Below are positions 1-9,286 of a stretch of 40,891 nucleotides of DNA, one piece after another. The translations under genes were made by a program, and so were the position numbers. Every line of letters begins with the position of its first letter. Position 1 is the stretch's first letter. A model generated the notes under the pieces. It searched no databases and was not told the origin of the DNA. It saw only the letters and a list, made by a program, of their open reading frames with translations. Source of the stretch: Amphimedon queenslandica (taxonomy: Eukaryota; Porifera; Demospongiae; Haplosclerida; Niphatidae); the NCBI RefSeq assembly GCF_000090795.2, contig NW_003546404.1, positions 120,902 through 161,792 on the forward strand, read 5' to 3'.

Positions 1-604
1 TACTCTATCTGTCAGAGGAGAAGCTACTGCAGGCATTTTGGTAAGAAAACAAGAAATAGGATTAAAAAGTTAATATATTTTTCCCAAAGGCAGTGTTCAG
101 GATAGGCTTGGGTGTGACAGCCTCAATTAGCTACCGAATAGCACCAGAAGCATCAACTACAGTCTGTGATACTTCACCTAAAGGAGATGCTACTGCTTGC
201 TTTGAGGTATACAGTATTACTAATGGAAGGATCCGTCTTGCAGCTTTTTGGCAAAGGCGTAAGCTGAAGTGCTACTGGAGTTGGGGGCCAAAATGCAAGG
301 TAATGCTCCTTTAGAATTATGAGCTTAGTATAGCCTAATATTTCTAATCAAAATTTCCAACAATCTTTTCTTGTTAGTTCTACTGGTCTGGTCGGAATAC
401 ATTCCGCCCATTGTCAAAGACATGGAACTTGTACAGCAGGAAAAGGAAGCTGTTTGGTGTCTGCAGAGTCTGCGAGTGCTATGGGAATCATTTCCTTAAT
501 GTGCTCTGCCATGGCAGCAGGCATGGATCATCAACTTGTTCCTGCAGGACGCAGTACAGTGGGTAATGGATACACTTGAACAAAAACTGACCTTTGTTTT
601 GTAG
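1..604 (+). pseudogene. Probable decayed gene fragment, 5' end outside window
   Basis: I do not recognise a family here. Protein-like stretches appear in different frames with lesions between them: LSEEKLLQAFW near 8-41, a Leu-rich helical stretch with HLKEMLLLAL and GSVLQLFGKG at about 140-260, then, after a one-base frame change, EVLLELGAKMQ up to a GTAATG donor at 299. After a TTAG acceptor at 376 the phase fits a stretch with VWSEYIPPIVKDMELVQQEK that ends at an in-frame TAA near 498. The same frame then stays open (WIINLFLQDAVQWVMDTLEQ) to a TAG at 602-604. A separate frame from 93 to 314 is open along its whole length but reads as low-quality protein. The helix-rich pieces, the matched splice phase and the several stops suggest a pseudogene or a badly fragmented last exon set. 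A correct gene with unusual introns is not excluded. Confidence 0.35.
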
Positions 605-796
605 TGTATTGAACAAAGGATTTGTAGTTATAGGCCCTGTTTTATTAGTAGAAAAAAAGTTAATTTAGAATGAGAGGGAAAGTTATTAAATTGGTTTGAT
701 TATTAAAATTAATAATAAACTAGATTCAGACTACTGACTAGTATGCGGAAATGAAAGTCACGCCTACTCCGTATACTCAAGCAGCATGGAGTTGTG

Positions 797-3700
797 ATGT
801 TTCCTACTGGAGGATATTTCAAGGGAATTCCTTGCCCATTCTTTGAGCATGGGCTCTGTCACAGAGCTAACTGTCACTACAGTCACAATAGGACCCCATC
901 AATCATTAATAGTTAGTATCAGTAATAGATCTGGTCATTAAACCTATGACAGACACTCTGCTTTTATTCCTTACACATTAATTAAGACTTAAATTTCTCC
1001 TTGCATATTAAAATAAAAATATTTATTTGATGTAGTGTTAATGAAATAAGTCTGACTATATAATGTACAATTTTACAGCAATAGAAAGACTTTGACTTTA
1101 ATTGAAGTGAAATAATTAACTGATACATAAAAAATAGCAGATCTATGTACATACGCATGTATAATGTATTGTTATTCATTTTGTGTAGGATTGGCACCAT
1201 CATCATCACAGCCAGTGCCTAGTAAAGTACCAAATGTACAGAAACCTGTTTCTAGTAGTACATTCAGTTGTTCAATAGCTCCTTCATCGGTTTCAACATC
1301 AGTTGGTCAAACTAACACACCATGTGACAATACAAAACCTGTCATTGCTAATACCTCATCTTCAATTACTAAATCATCTCCTACTAGCATTACTTCTTCT
1401 TCTTTGGTGGATATTACATTTGGTTTATCTTCTTCTCTCACTGATAATGATACCGTTTCATCCCCAAACATTGTATCTTCTTTATCTCAGCCCACACTCT
1501 CTTCAACCGTTACTTCATACACTACCACTTTGGTGCCCAGCCCTTCCATTGTTCCTAGTCACGCTCCATCAGTGAATATCACTCCTTCTTATATTCCTCT
1601 GGAGACTAGTCCTCCTTCTGAAGATGTTAAAGAGTTACCTACCATAACTCCCACTACATTAGAGCAGAATATATTTGGTTCTCCGACCAGTGATAGTGAT
1701 GATGATGATGATGGTTCTCTTTCCATGGAGACTGATGGACCTTCTTCTCTGGATATGGAGATTGCATTTCTCAAGGCTACTACAGTCATGAAGGGAGTAA
1801 AGGGTGATGGTAGTGTATCTGTTGATAAGGAAGAGAGGAGAGAGAAAGTGAAGGCAACTTATGAAAACAAAGGAATTAAGAATATAAGAGTAGCTCATTC
1901 TGATAAGGTAATTACATGTATAATAGTGATGATTGGTACTGTATAGTGCCTAAATTTGATTGAGTTTTATTTTGGCAATTGGCAGTTTGCAAGTCAGTGA
2001 AATCCTCAATATTAAAACCACCAATCATTAATGTGCATTCTCAGTAATGCATGTGTATGCAAAGAATTGCCATATTAAAAATTGCCAATGAAAATTTTAC
2101 AGAAAAATTGCCAAAATGAAGTGCCGCCAAAATATAGTGCTATACGGTATTGTAGTTGTAAAGTGTCTTTGTAGCATGTACATGTACATGTACATTATTG
2201 TAAAGTGTTATTAAATCTGAATAGTGTTGTGGTTGTTATTATTTTGGGACTCTGTGTTGTTATTATCATTATTATCTTGTTATCATTTATAACAAATGTT
2301 GTTGTTATTATTAGATAGTCAGGTCGTCTGATTTGTTGCATTCTTCCCACCGTCCCAAGTCATTATCGGACATGAAGGTAAGGCGGAGTCCATTACTAAT
2401 TAATGGATGTGGCTCATTATATTCACAGTTAATGGAAACACTCAAAGACCCTGGAGTGATGTACAGTAATAAGAAGAGACAGTCACGAGTTACTGGTGGA
2501 GGACATACTGTAAGATATTATTATAATTATTATATTACACTATGTATTTCTGCTATTAATGTCTGAGGTGAATCAGCAATGTATGCACTGGGAGTGCTGG
2601 GGTTGTCATATTGGACGCTACCTGTGTATCTCATGTGTATAATTATTTACAATTCTACATCATATACATCTAGTTTGTAGCTACATACTTCTTTTTCGGT
2701 CTCTTATTCTTTCACACTTACACTGTCCATACTTGTATACTGTAGACTAGTAAAAGCAAGCTTGTATCTCCTGGTAGTTCTGATACTGGAGCTGTTAAAA
2801 GACCGCGTCTCTCTCCTGTAGTTAATGCTAAAGTCAGTTATTTAATAATAATTGTTACATTGTTTATCCCATTTGTACATAAGAGCATCAAAATATAGTA
2901 CATGTATGTACTTACATGTATATGTACTTTTAGGTAAAATTTGGCACAAAATAGACTGTGCATTGTATAATCTCAGCTATAGATTATGTGCTGTTTATAC
3001 TTTTAATGTTGTAGGTACCAACTAAGCTTCGTCAAGGATATCTTGATACTTTTATTGATGAGCTTATTAAAAAAGGCGAGGAACCTTCTTTGGCCTATAA
3101 GAAAGTTAGTTACTTTTGCATGTACGTATTATGTGTATACCTTGCTACTTTACTTGTTCCTTTTAAATGTGAGTTAGTTCTCCTCCCTCCCTCTTCCTCT
3201 CTCTCTCTCTCTCTCCCTCCCTCCCTTCCTCCCTCCCTCTCTCTCTCTCTCTCTTTTTGTAGTCTCTTGATGATGAAGAGCAGTTATTGAAAAGAAGTGC
3301 AAACCAAACGATTTATCGGAACTTATGCTCTCACCACTTGAGGGCTCTCCGAAAAGAAACCGAAGAAATTCTCAAAGAGAGACAGAGGCGATCGGACGAA
3401 CGAGTCTCCTCCAGGACCAGTGATGACGTAGTGGGTAGAGCCAAATCACCAAAGAGAGGGCTCACGTTTAAACCCAGCGGAAGCAAATCAAGTAAAATTG
3501 GAAGTGAAGTCAGTAATGAAACAAGTGTAACTAAGGCAAAAACTAAAGATGTCACTGAATTTGATTTGAATGTTGTTTTAAGTCCAGGAGGAATCAAGCC
3601 ACAGCTTGAGAGTGTAGGGAAACCTGTTAAAAGAAGTAAAGATGATGCTGATCCTATTATGAGTACAGTCAAGGCTGAAATGAGTTTTAATCCTCAAGTA

Positions 3701-6700
3701 TTTGATGATTTGAAAGATGTAGAGTTTATAAAACTAACAGCAACTACTGATGATAGTGTCCTATTGGCTGATGAGCCACTGGAAGGTAGTCCCTTCCCTT
3801 CCAGTGGAGCTAATACTAAGAGTTTCTATTCGTCGAAACGTAAATCAAGTGATGGTAACAATGGACAGGCTGGACAGAGCTCTTCCATCAAGAAAAGGAA
3901 GAAGGGTTGTGTCACTGATAAAAGTCCTGGCCTCTCATTTGAGTCAATGTTGCTACAACCTGATAAGAAGATAATGAAAAAGAAAACAAAGACTCAGCTA
4001 AGAGCAGGGACTAATCCAACAGTCACTAGAAAGAAGAGCAGTGATACTTTGTATAGAATTGATGATAATACAGACTTTAGCAAGAATAGGACTAACATTG
4101 AAGGAAAGATGGGTTCGTCTTCTGATGATAGCAGCACTGTTCTTATTACTAGTGATAATGGGAAGAAAACTGGGGCAGCATTAACTGATAGGAAGAGAAA
4201 GAGAGAGAGTGCTTTGTCTAGTAATGAGAGAAATGATAGTTCAGACTCTATTAGTAGTATGACTGCGAGTGATACTGGCATTATTGATCTAACCGGTTCA
4301 CTTAAATCACCTTCTCCTACTGAACCTACTTCTTCACGTTCTCCTACACTATCTCCCATTGTAAACCTTGAAAGTCCTACTGAGGATTTTTCACCCAGTA
4401 TACCTGATAGTGCCCCAGCTGCTACTAGCAGGGAGTCCTTGTTTCAGCCGGTCTCTCCTTCGTCACTTATTAATCTCACTGCTCTTGCTGCTGTTAGCTC
4501 AGCTGCTGCTAATGCTTCATGTAAGAGGAAGATAAATATTGATTCTGGGAAACCCGTCGCAAGAAAGTTTGAGCTTGTTCCTCCAAAGCCGCGTCCACTG
4601 CCATCTTATTCAATTATTGTTAAGAAGGAACCAGAATTCAATAGTGAGTGTGTACATGTAATATTACTGCTATGCTATGTCAAAAGTTTGAGCTATTTCT
4701 GACAAATAATTTTCAAGTTATGAGTATTAAAAAAAGCAAAGGCTGTAATAAGTTAATAACCCATTGTTTTTTTTTGAAAATTGGGTCCAAAATCATTGTA
4801 AATTTGTATTACATTTTCTGATGTATATTGATGTCTTTACTCCTTATGCTAAGTAGAAAGTTTGAGCTATTTCCAACAAAATAGTTTTCAAGTTATGAGC
4901 ATTTTTTAAAACGAGCCATTTTTTTAAAGTACCCAAGGCTATAGGCTATAGCCCATGGTTTATTCCAAAAATGGCTCCGAAATCACCCCAAATTTATATT
5001 GCATTTTGTGATGTATATTGATGTCCTTAGGCTATGTAGAAAGTTTGAGCTGTTTCCAACAAAAAATTTTTGAGTTACGGCCATTTTTAAAAAGTAGCCA
5101 AAATCTGAAAAATACCCAAGACTATAGCCCATGGTTTTTTCTAAAAAATGGCTCTGAAATTACCCAAAATTTTTATTACATTTTCTGTTGTATATTGATG
5201 TCCTTAGGCTATGTAGAAAGTTTGAGCTGTTTCCGACAAAAAATTTTTGAGTTACAGCCATTTTTAAAAATTAGCCGAAATCTGAAAAATACCCAAGGCT
5301 ATAGCCCATGGTTTTGTCCAAAAAATGACTCCGAAATCACCCCAAATTTTTATTACATTTTCTGATGTATATCAATGTCCTTTTGCTATGTAGAAAGTTT
5401 GAGTTGGTTCTGAGTTCAAATTTTTGAATTATGAGCCTTTAACCATCTACAATGTACATGTACATGTACATACATGTATGTGTAATTTTGGGAAAGGCAT
5501 GGACTGTTGTCCATTTTTAAGTATCATAAAATTTTATTAATAACTAATACATGTAATGTGTATTTACATGTACATGTATGTGTAAATACATGTTCATGTA
5601 TTATACATGTATTTTGCTAATTGCTATTTTATGCACATTATGTGCAAATATTTATTTATAGTTGATGTCTTCTATAATCAGCTACTGGAGTATAGTTTAT
5701 CTGAAGAGCAGCTCATCTCCAATGGCTATCCTAGACCTACTGGTGATGTAGGAGTTGCTTCTCTCAAGATAGAAGGAAATGCACGGAGTCAAATTGAACC
5801 AGTTGGACAAAATGGTAAGAATTAATAGATTGGAGATAAAAGAGAGAGAAAGAGTGATGTGTAAGCAAAATACTCATGCACAAATCAAAAATTTTACATC
5901 AGATTGAGTTGTAATAAAAGTTGCAGTTTTTTGATAATAATCATAATTGTTTCTACATTATTATTATTAGCACAATTATTCCTTAGGTTTTCGTCATACT
6001 TGCTGCCGTTGTCAGAAGTCCTTCATAATATATAATGATGGCAGGTATCAAACTGTTGAAGAGTGCATGTATCACTATGGGAGACTTTATAAATCAAAAG
6101 GTGATAGACAATTAACGAATGTACATGTACTGTAAGAGAATTCACACACATGTACATTAATGTAAAAACTAGAAATCCCAAGCTGTGATTTGCAACTTTT
6201 ATAGTAATATTATGTCGATATTAATTTTTTTAATGCTAATAGTCATAATATTTTTTGCTACTAAAAGTTATCTCTTATACATGTGTAGAATATGGTGAAG
6301 GTATTGTCTCACAGTACAGTTGCTGCAGTGGTAGGATTGACTCTCCAGGCTGCCAAGTTGCTCAGGTCTGATTCACAGATACCTAAAGGCTGGTTTACAA
6401 TGTAACACTATAGACCAGCATACTATCAATCTTTAATCAAAAGTGTAGGCGATTTGACCTTTTTTCTCATGCTTTATGCTAGAATAGAACCTAATTTAAT
6501 TCCAGCATCAATGTAATTTTGTAAACCTGCCTTAATACTTTTATGATTATTTTTTGTATTAATTTGATACCCACTCACTTTTGCTCTCCTCCTTCGCTAA
6601 CCCTCAATCATTTCCTATTCCCAATAGATGCATGTCACTGCTGGTGAGATCTGTTCTTCCATCAGTGGTTGTGTTCAATCAGCAGCTCCACCTAATGTTG

Positions 6701-7536
6701 CTAATTATGACCCAACGATACATGCACTGGATTGTGAGATGTGTTATACAACTGCTGGGCTGGAGCTAACAAGAGTCACTGTGATTGACTGGAAGCTTGA
6801 TACAGTCTATGATGCTATTGTGAAACCAAAGCACCCCATTGTAGATTATAATACTAGGTGAGCCAATTTTTTATGATGATTATTAAGTATTGGAAAAATT
6901 ATGAAAATAAGGAATTTTCTTTTGGCCATTTTTGATAAGTATTCTGTACTATAGCCTATAATTATTGACCAAATTTTCGAGCAGCTTTAAAACTCATAAA
7001 AATCCTATTTTGATCAGAGTCAGAAGTTAAACTTTCTTTTTCATGCATTTTATAGATTCAGTGGTTTAGCAGCCAAAGATTTTATTGGCGTGACAACAAC
7101 TCTATCCGATGTACAGTCAAAACTATTGGAATTCATCTATGAGGACACCATATTGATTGGACATAGTCTAGAAAGTGATCTTAAAGCATTGAAGGTATAA
7201 GATTACTCTCACCTATAAACATGCCTACATGTAACTCTCCCCTTCTCTTTTCCATTATTTGCATAACTCCTCTGCATTTTAATAATTCTTTCTCCCTCTC
7301 CCCCCCCCTCTCTCTCTCAGTTTATTCATAGTACAATAGTTGATACTGCTATAGTGTTTCCTCATCGTAGAGGGCCTCCATTCAAGAGAGCACTCAAATC
7401 ACTTGCAGTTGAACTCTTGCATAAGTTCATACAGGACAGTGTTGATGATGGGCATGACAGTAGAGAGGACTCTGTGGTGTGTATGGAACTGATGATAATG
7501 AAAGTGAAGGCAGACTTGAAACAAATGAAGAAGTAG
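797..7536 (+). CDS. REXO1: RNA exonuclease 1 homolog (REXO1 / Elongin A-binding protein 1)
   Basis: Thirteen exons in consistent phase: 797-911, 1189-1907, 2315-2377, 2429-2509, 2746-2832, 3015-3104, 3263-4643, 5662-5814, 5987-6100, 6289-6365, 6628-6857, 7056-7194, 7321-7536. The product is about 1,154 residues. The N-terminus has the REXO1-type CCCH finger (C13, C21, C26, H30). A long Ser/Thr- and Lys-rich disordered middle follows, with the conserved [17 protein letters not shown] segment encoded by exon 6. Near the C-terminus come [12 protein letters not shown], a Cys-rich module ([26 protein letters not shown]) and a DEDDh exonuclease: Exo I LDCEM (D995, E997), Exo [14 protein letters not shown] (D1078), Exo [17 protein letters not shown] (H1128, D1133). 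The family are 3'-5' RNA exonucleases, and mammalian REXO1 binds Elongin A. The catalytic set is complete, so activity is likely. ATG 797 is chosen because it gives the family N-terminus at once. Intron 7 carries a satellite array and intron 2 a MITE. Confidence 0.93.
1937..2149. mobile_element. MITE-like inverted-repeat element in REXO1 intron 2
   Basis: The left end TACTGTATAGTGCC is matched, inverted, by the right end TATAGTGCTATACGGTA. The inverted similarity continues inward (ATTTTGGCAATT on the left against its complement near 2100-2115). A TA is present at each edge, as expected for Tc1/mariner-type MITEs. It has no coding capacity and is about 213 bp. The terminal bases resemble those of the other TA-flanked elements in this window. 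Confidence 0.6.
3176..3258 (+). repeat. CT-rich microsatellite forming the polypyrimidine tract of REXO1 exon 7
   Basis: A run of (CT)n and CCCT units about 80 bp long ends five bases before the TTTTTGTAG acceptor of the large REXO1 exon. The position suggests it serves as an extended polypyrimidine tract. Similar tracts precede other acceptors in the window. Confidence 0.7.
4671..5440 (+). repeat. Tandem array of ~177-bp satellite units in REXO1 intron 7
   Basis: The landmark TTTGAG recurs at 4687, 4861, 5044, 5221 and 5398, giving steps of 174, 183, 177 and 177 bp. Each unit also has TAGAAAGTTTGAGCTGTTTC, a GAGTTA..GCCATTTTTAAAAA block, AAGGCTATAGCCCATGGTTT, and CACCCCAAATTTTTATTACA followed by TTTCTGATGTATATTGATG. 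Copies diverge by scattered substitutions. Because 177 is a multiple of three, a long open frame runs through the central units, but it follows the repeat and not a gene. Related arrays lie at 14120-14690 (inverted) and 36230-37260. Confidence 0.85.
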
Positions 7537-7560
7537 GAATAGTTGTAAATTGTAACACGA

Positions 7561-7566
7561 AATAAA
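7561..7566 (+). terminator. Polyadenylation signal of REXO1
   Basis: AATAAA lies 25 bp after the REXO1 stop codon and is followed by an A-rich stretch. It is the only canonical hexamer close behind the gene. Cleavage would fall near 7580-7595. Confidence 0.7.
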
Positions 7567-7620
7567 AAAATGTTAATTGTGTGTAATCTTTGATTTTATG
7601 ATCTTAATTAATCAAAAAAA

Positions 7621-7626
7621 TTTATT
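7621..7626 (-). terminator. Candidate polyadenylation signal of the minus-strand repeat-protein gene
   Basis: TTTATT on the + strand reads AATAAA on the minus strand, 92 bp past the stop of the Thr/Pro-rich secreted protein gene. If used, the two convergent transcripts would end within about 20-30 bp of each other. Confidence 0.45.
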
Positions 7627-7717
7627 TAGGTGCGTGAATGTTTATATTTTTGTACATGTAAGTAGTTCTGTTTTTAGAATGCCAGAATAGTAGCAATCAA
7701 GATGCACTGTTAGTATA

Positions 7718-9056
7718 TTAAAAGTTATTATAGATTTGTGTCAGAGCAATAATACAGAGCATCAGGAGGAGGTTAGAACTTGGTGTAGTACCAGCACTAG
7801 TTGGTTCAGGTGAGCTAGTTGGTTGAGGAGCATTAGTTGAATCACTTGAGTTGCTTGGTGGCCCTTCATGTGGATTTGTTACTGGTGGTGGCCCCTCAGT
7901 TGGATTTGTTACTGGTGGTGTCCCTTCAGTTGGATTTGTTACTGGTGGTGTCCCTTCAGTTGGATTTGTTACTGGTGGCGTCCCTTCAGTTGGATTTGTT
8001 ACTGGTGGGTCAGTTGGGTGTGTTATTGGTAGTTCAGTTGGATTTGTTGTTGGTATTTCAGTTGGATTTGTGTTTGGTGGAGTAGTCACATTGATAAGTC
8101 CTGAAGGATAATCTCCTAGCCTTCTAGAACACCAAAACACATCATCAAATGAAACTAGAAATGCATAGGACAAACATTTTAATGCAATATAAATCCCTTT
8201 CAATATGTAGAAATATATTAACACATTCCAGGTCATATGATATGCGTATGTATGACCTGGCCTGCCTTTGATGTGGCTGTAAATATCAGTGCTATTATGA
8301 TAACATTAAAAGTATGATGTAATGAAATCTATACCTGCTTGGCTAACATTAACACGGAACCAAAATAGAATTTCAGATTGATCACAAGAGTCATCACAAA
8401 AAATTGTTATAGTCATATTTAGTGATGGAACTTGTTGACAGTAGGATACCTGACCCTATAAACATGTCAAAAGTATCATATAAGGAATATTATACAAGAT
8501 AGGTAAGGAAAAGATCATACATTTCCACAAGTTGGATTTGGATCATCATTAACAGTCACACTAAAAAATAATCAGCATAAACAATTGCATTTGTATAATA
8601 CTCCTCACCATACTCGACTATTTCTACCTGGGGTAGTTGTTTCAACCTACAAAATACAAAAGTCAAATAGATAGCAGTACTGTAGCATATCATGAATAGA
8701 GGGGAACATAGTAATGTTGTATTTACTATCTTAATTCTTACTAGTATTTCGATGTATTGGTCTGTTTCTTGAGCAGTGACATTTATACAAGGATTTGATA
8801 ACATATCCTCAGGATTTGGTAGTGTTGTTGTAATAAATCCTCTAGGAGTAGGTGATTGCAAGGATAATCCATAATCCTGGTTCATCCATTCACAGCATTG
8901 AGGCCTACATGGAACAGTCTGACCACTGGTGCAAGCCGCAAAAAGAACTATTTTAATTTAAGAAAATGATATTTTATAACAGATGGATTAAAAGTATACC
9001 ATAAGCTTACCTGCTAAACTTGCAAAAGAAAGGCAAATTGCAGAAGTTGAAATCAT
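7718..9056 (-). CDS. Secreted or GPI-anchored mucin-like protein with Thr/Pro-rich repeats
   Basis: Six exons (9056-9011, 8947-8742, 8646-8609, 8560-8521, 8455-8335, 8154-7718) join in phase to 295 residues. The start MISTSAICLSFASLAVLFAA is a clear signal peptide. Residues about 28-165 form an unrecognised Cys-rich extracellular region (CRPQCCEWMN, NPTCGN, FCDDSCDQSE, FWCSRR) with several N-x-S/T sites. From about 170 comes a Thr/Pro stalk of NPTE repeats, first 8-residue then 10-residue units (TNPTEGTPPV), likely O-glycosylated. The last 15-18 residues are hydrophobic (NLLLMLCIIALTQIY) after small residues, which fits a GPI-attachment signal or a short membrane anchor. I find no named family. 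A cell-surface or matrix role is inference. It diverges from FBXO4 over 230 bp. Confidence 0.8.
7861..8086 (-). repeat. Coding minisatellite (30-bp units, then ~24-bp units)
   Basis: Five units of exactly 30 bp begin at 7861, 7891, 7921, 7951 and 7981 and differ by few bases. Shorter diverged units follow up to about 8086. Read on minus they encode the NPTE stalk. Both strands stay open, which explains spurious + strand frames here. The near-identity of the 30-bp units suggests recent expansion and likely length polymorphism. Confidence 0.9.
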
Positions 9057-9286
9057 CTTGATCTTTAGGGAGAAAGAATGGTCAGCAGATTCCTCATAGT
9101 GCTATTTTTATAATTCTATGGTGCGTGGGTGGTTGTTCTTCAGCCACGCCCATTCATAGTTTGCCACGTATACAGTGATGACTTGTCTTGAAGTGACAAA
9201 CAGAATCCAACAGGTAAGAACAATAAAGTATATAAAAATAAAAGAGAGAGAGAGCTAGAAAACCAGTCATTTACTTCATTGCAATA
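9057..9286. promoter_or_regulatory. Shared divergent promoter with two TATA-like boxes
   Basis: The region separates the start codons of the minus-strand secreted protein and FBXO4. TATAAAAA at 9231-9238 faces FBXO4, 49-56 bp before its ATG. TATAAAAATAG on the minus strand (9112-9102) faces the other gene, 46-56 bp before its ATG. The spacings are short but workable. Transcription start sites cannot be seen from sequence. Confidence 0.45.

Noticed and set aside
244-275. Programmed +1 frameshift (AGC TGA) at the left-edge fragment, as in antizyme
   Set aside because: The surrounding protein does not resemble antizyme, and further stops and frame changes nearby make decay or error the simpler explanation.
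1303-1575. 90-codon Leu-rich frame within REXO1 exon 2
   Set aside because: It is a shifted reading of the Ser/Thr-rich REXO1 exon, whose own frame fits splice phase on both sides.
5018-5365. 115-codon open frame in REXO1 intron 7, with similar frames on minus at 14116-14480 and 36567-37237
   Set aside because: They follow the satellite unit, whose length is a multiple of three. Copies differ by stops and frameshifts, there is no start context, and they lie inside introns.
7837-8111. Two + strand frames rich in Val/Gly/Leu repeats
   Set aside because: They are the reverse strand of the coding minisatellite of the minus-strand surface protein, which has a full splice model and a signal peptide.
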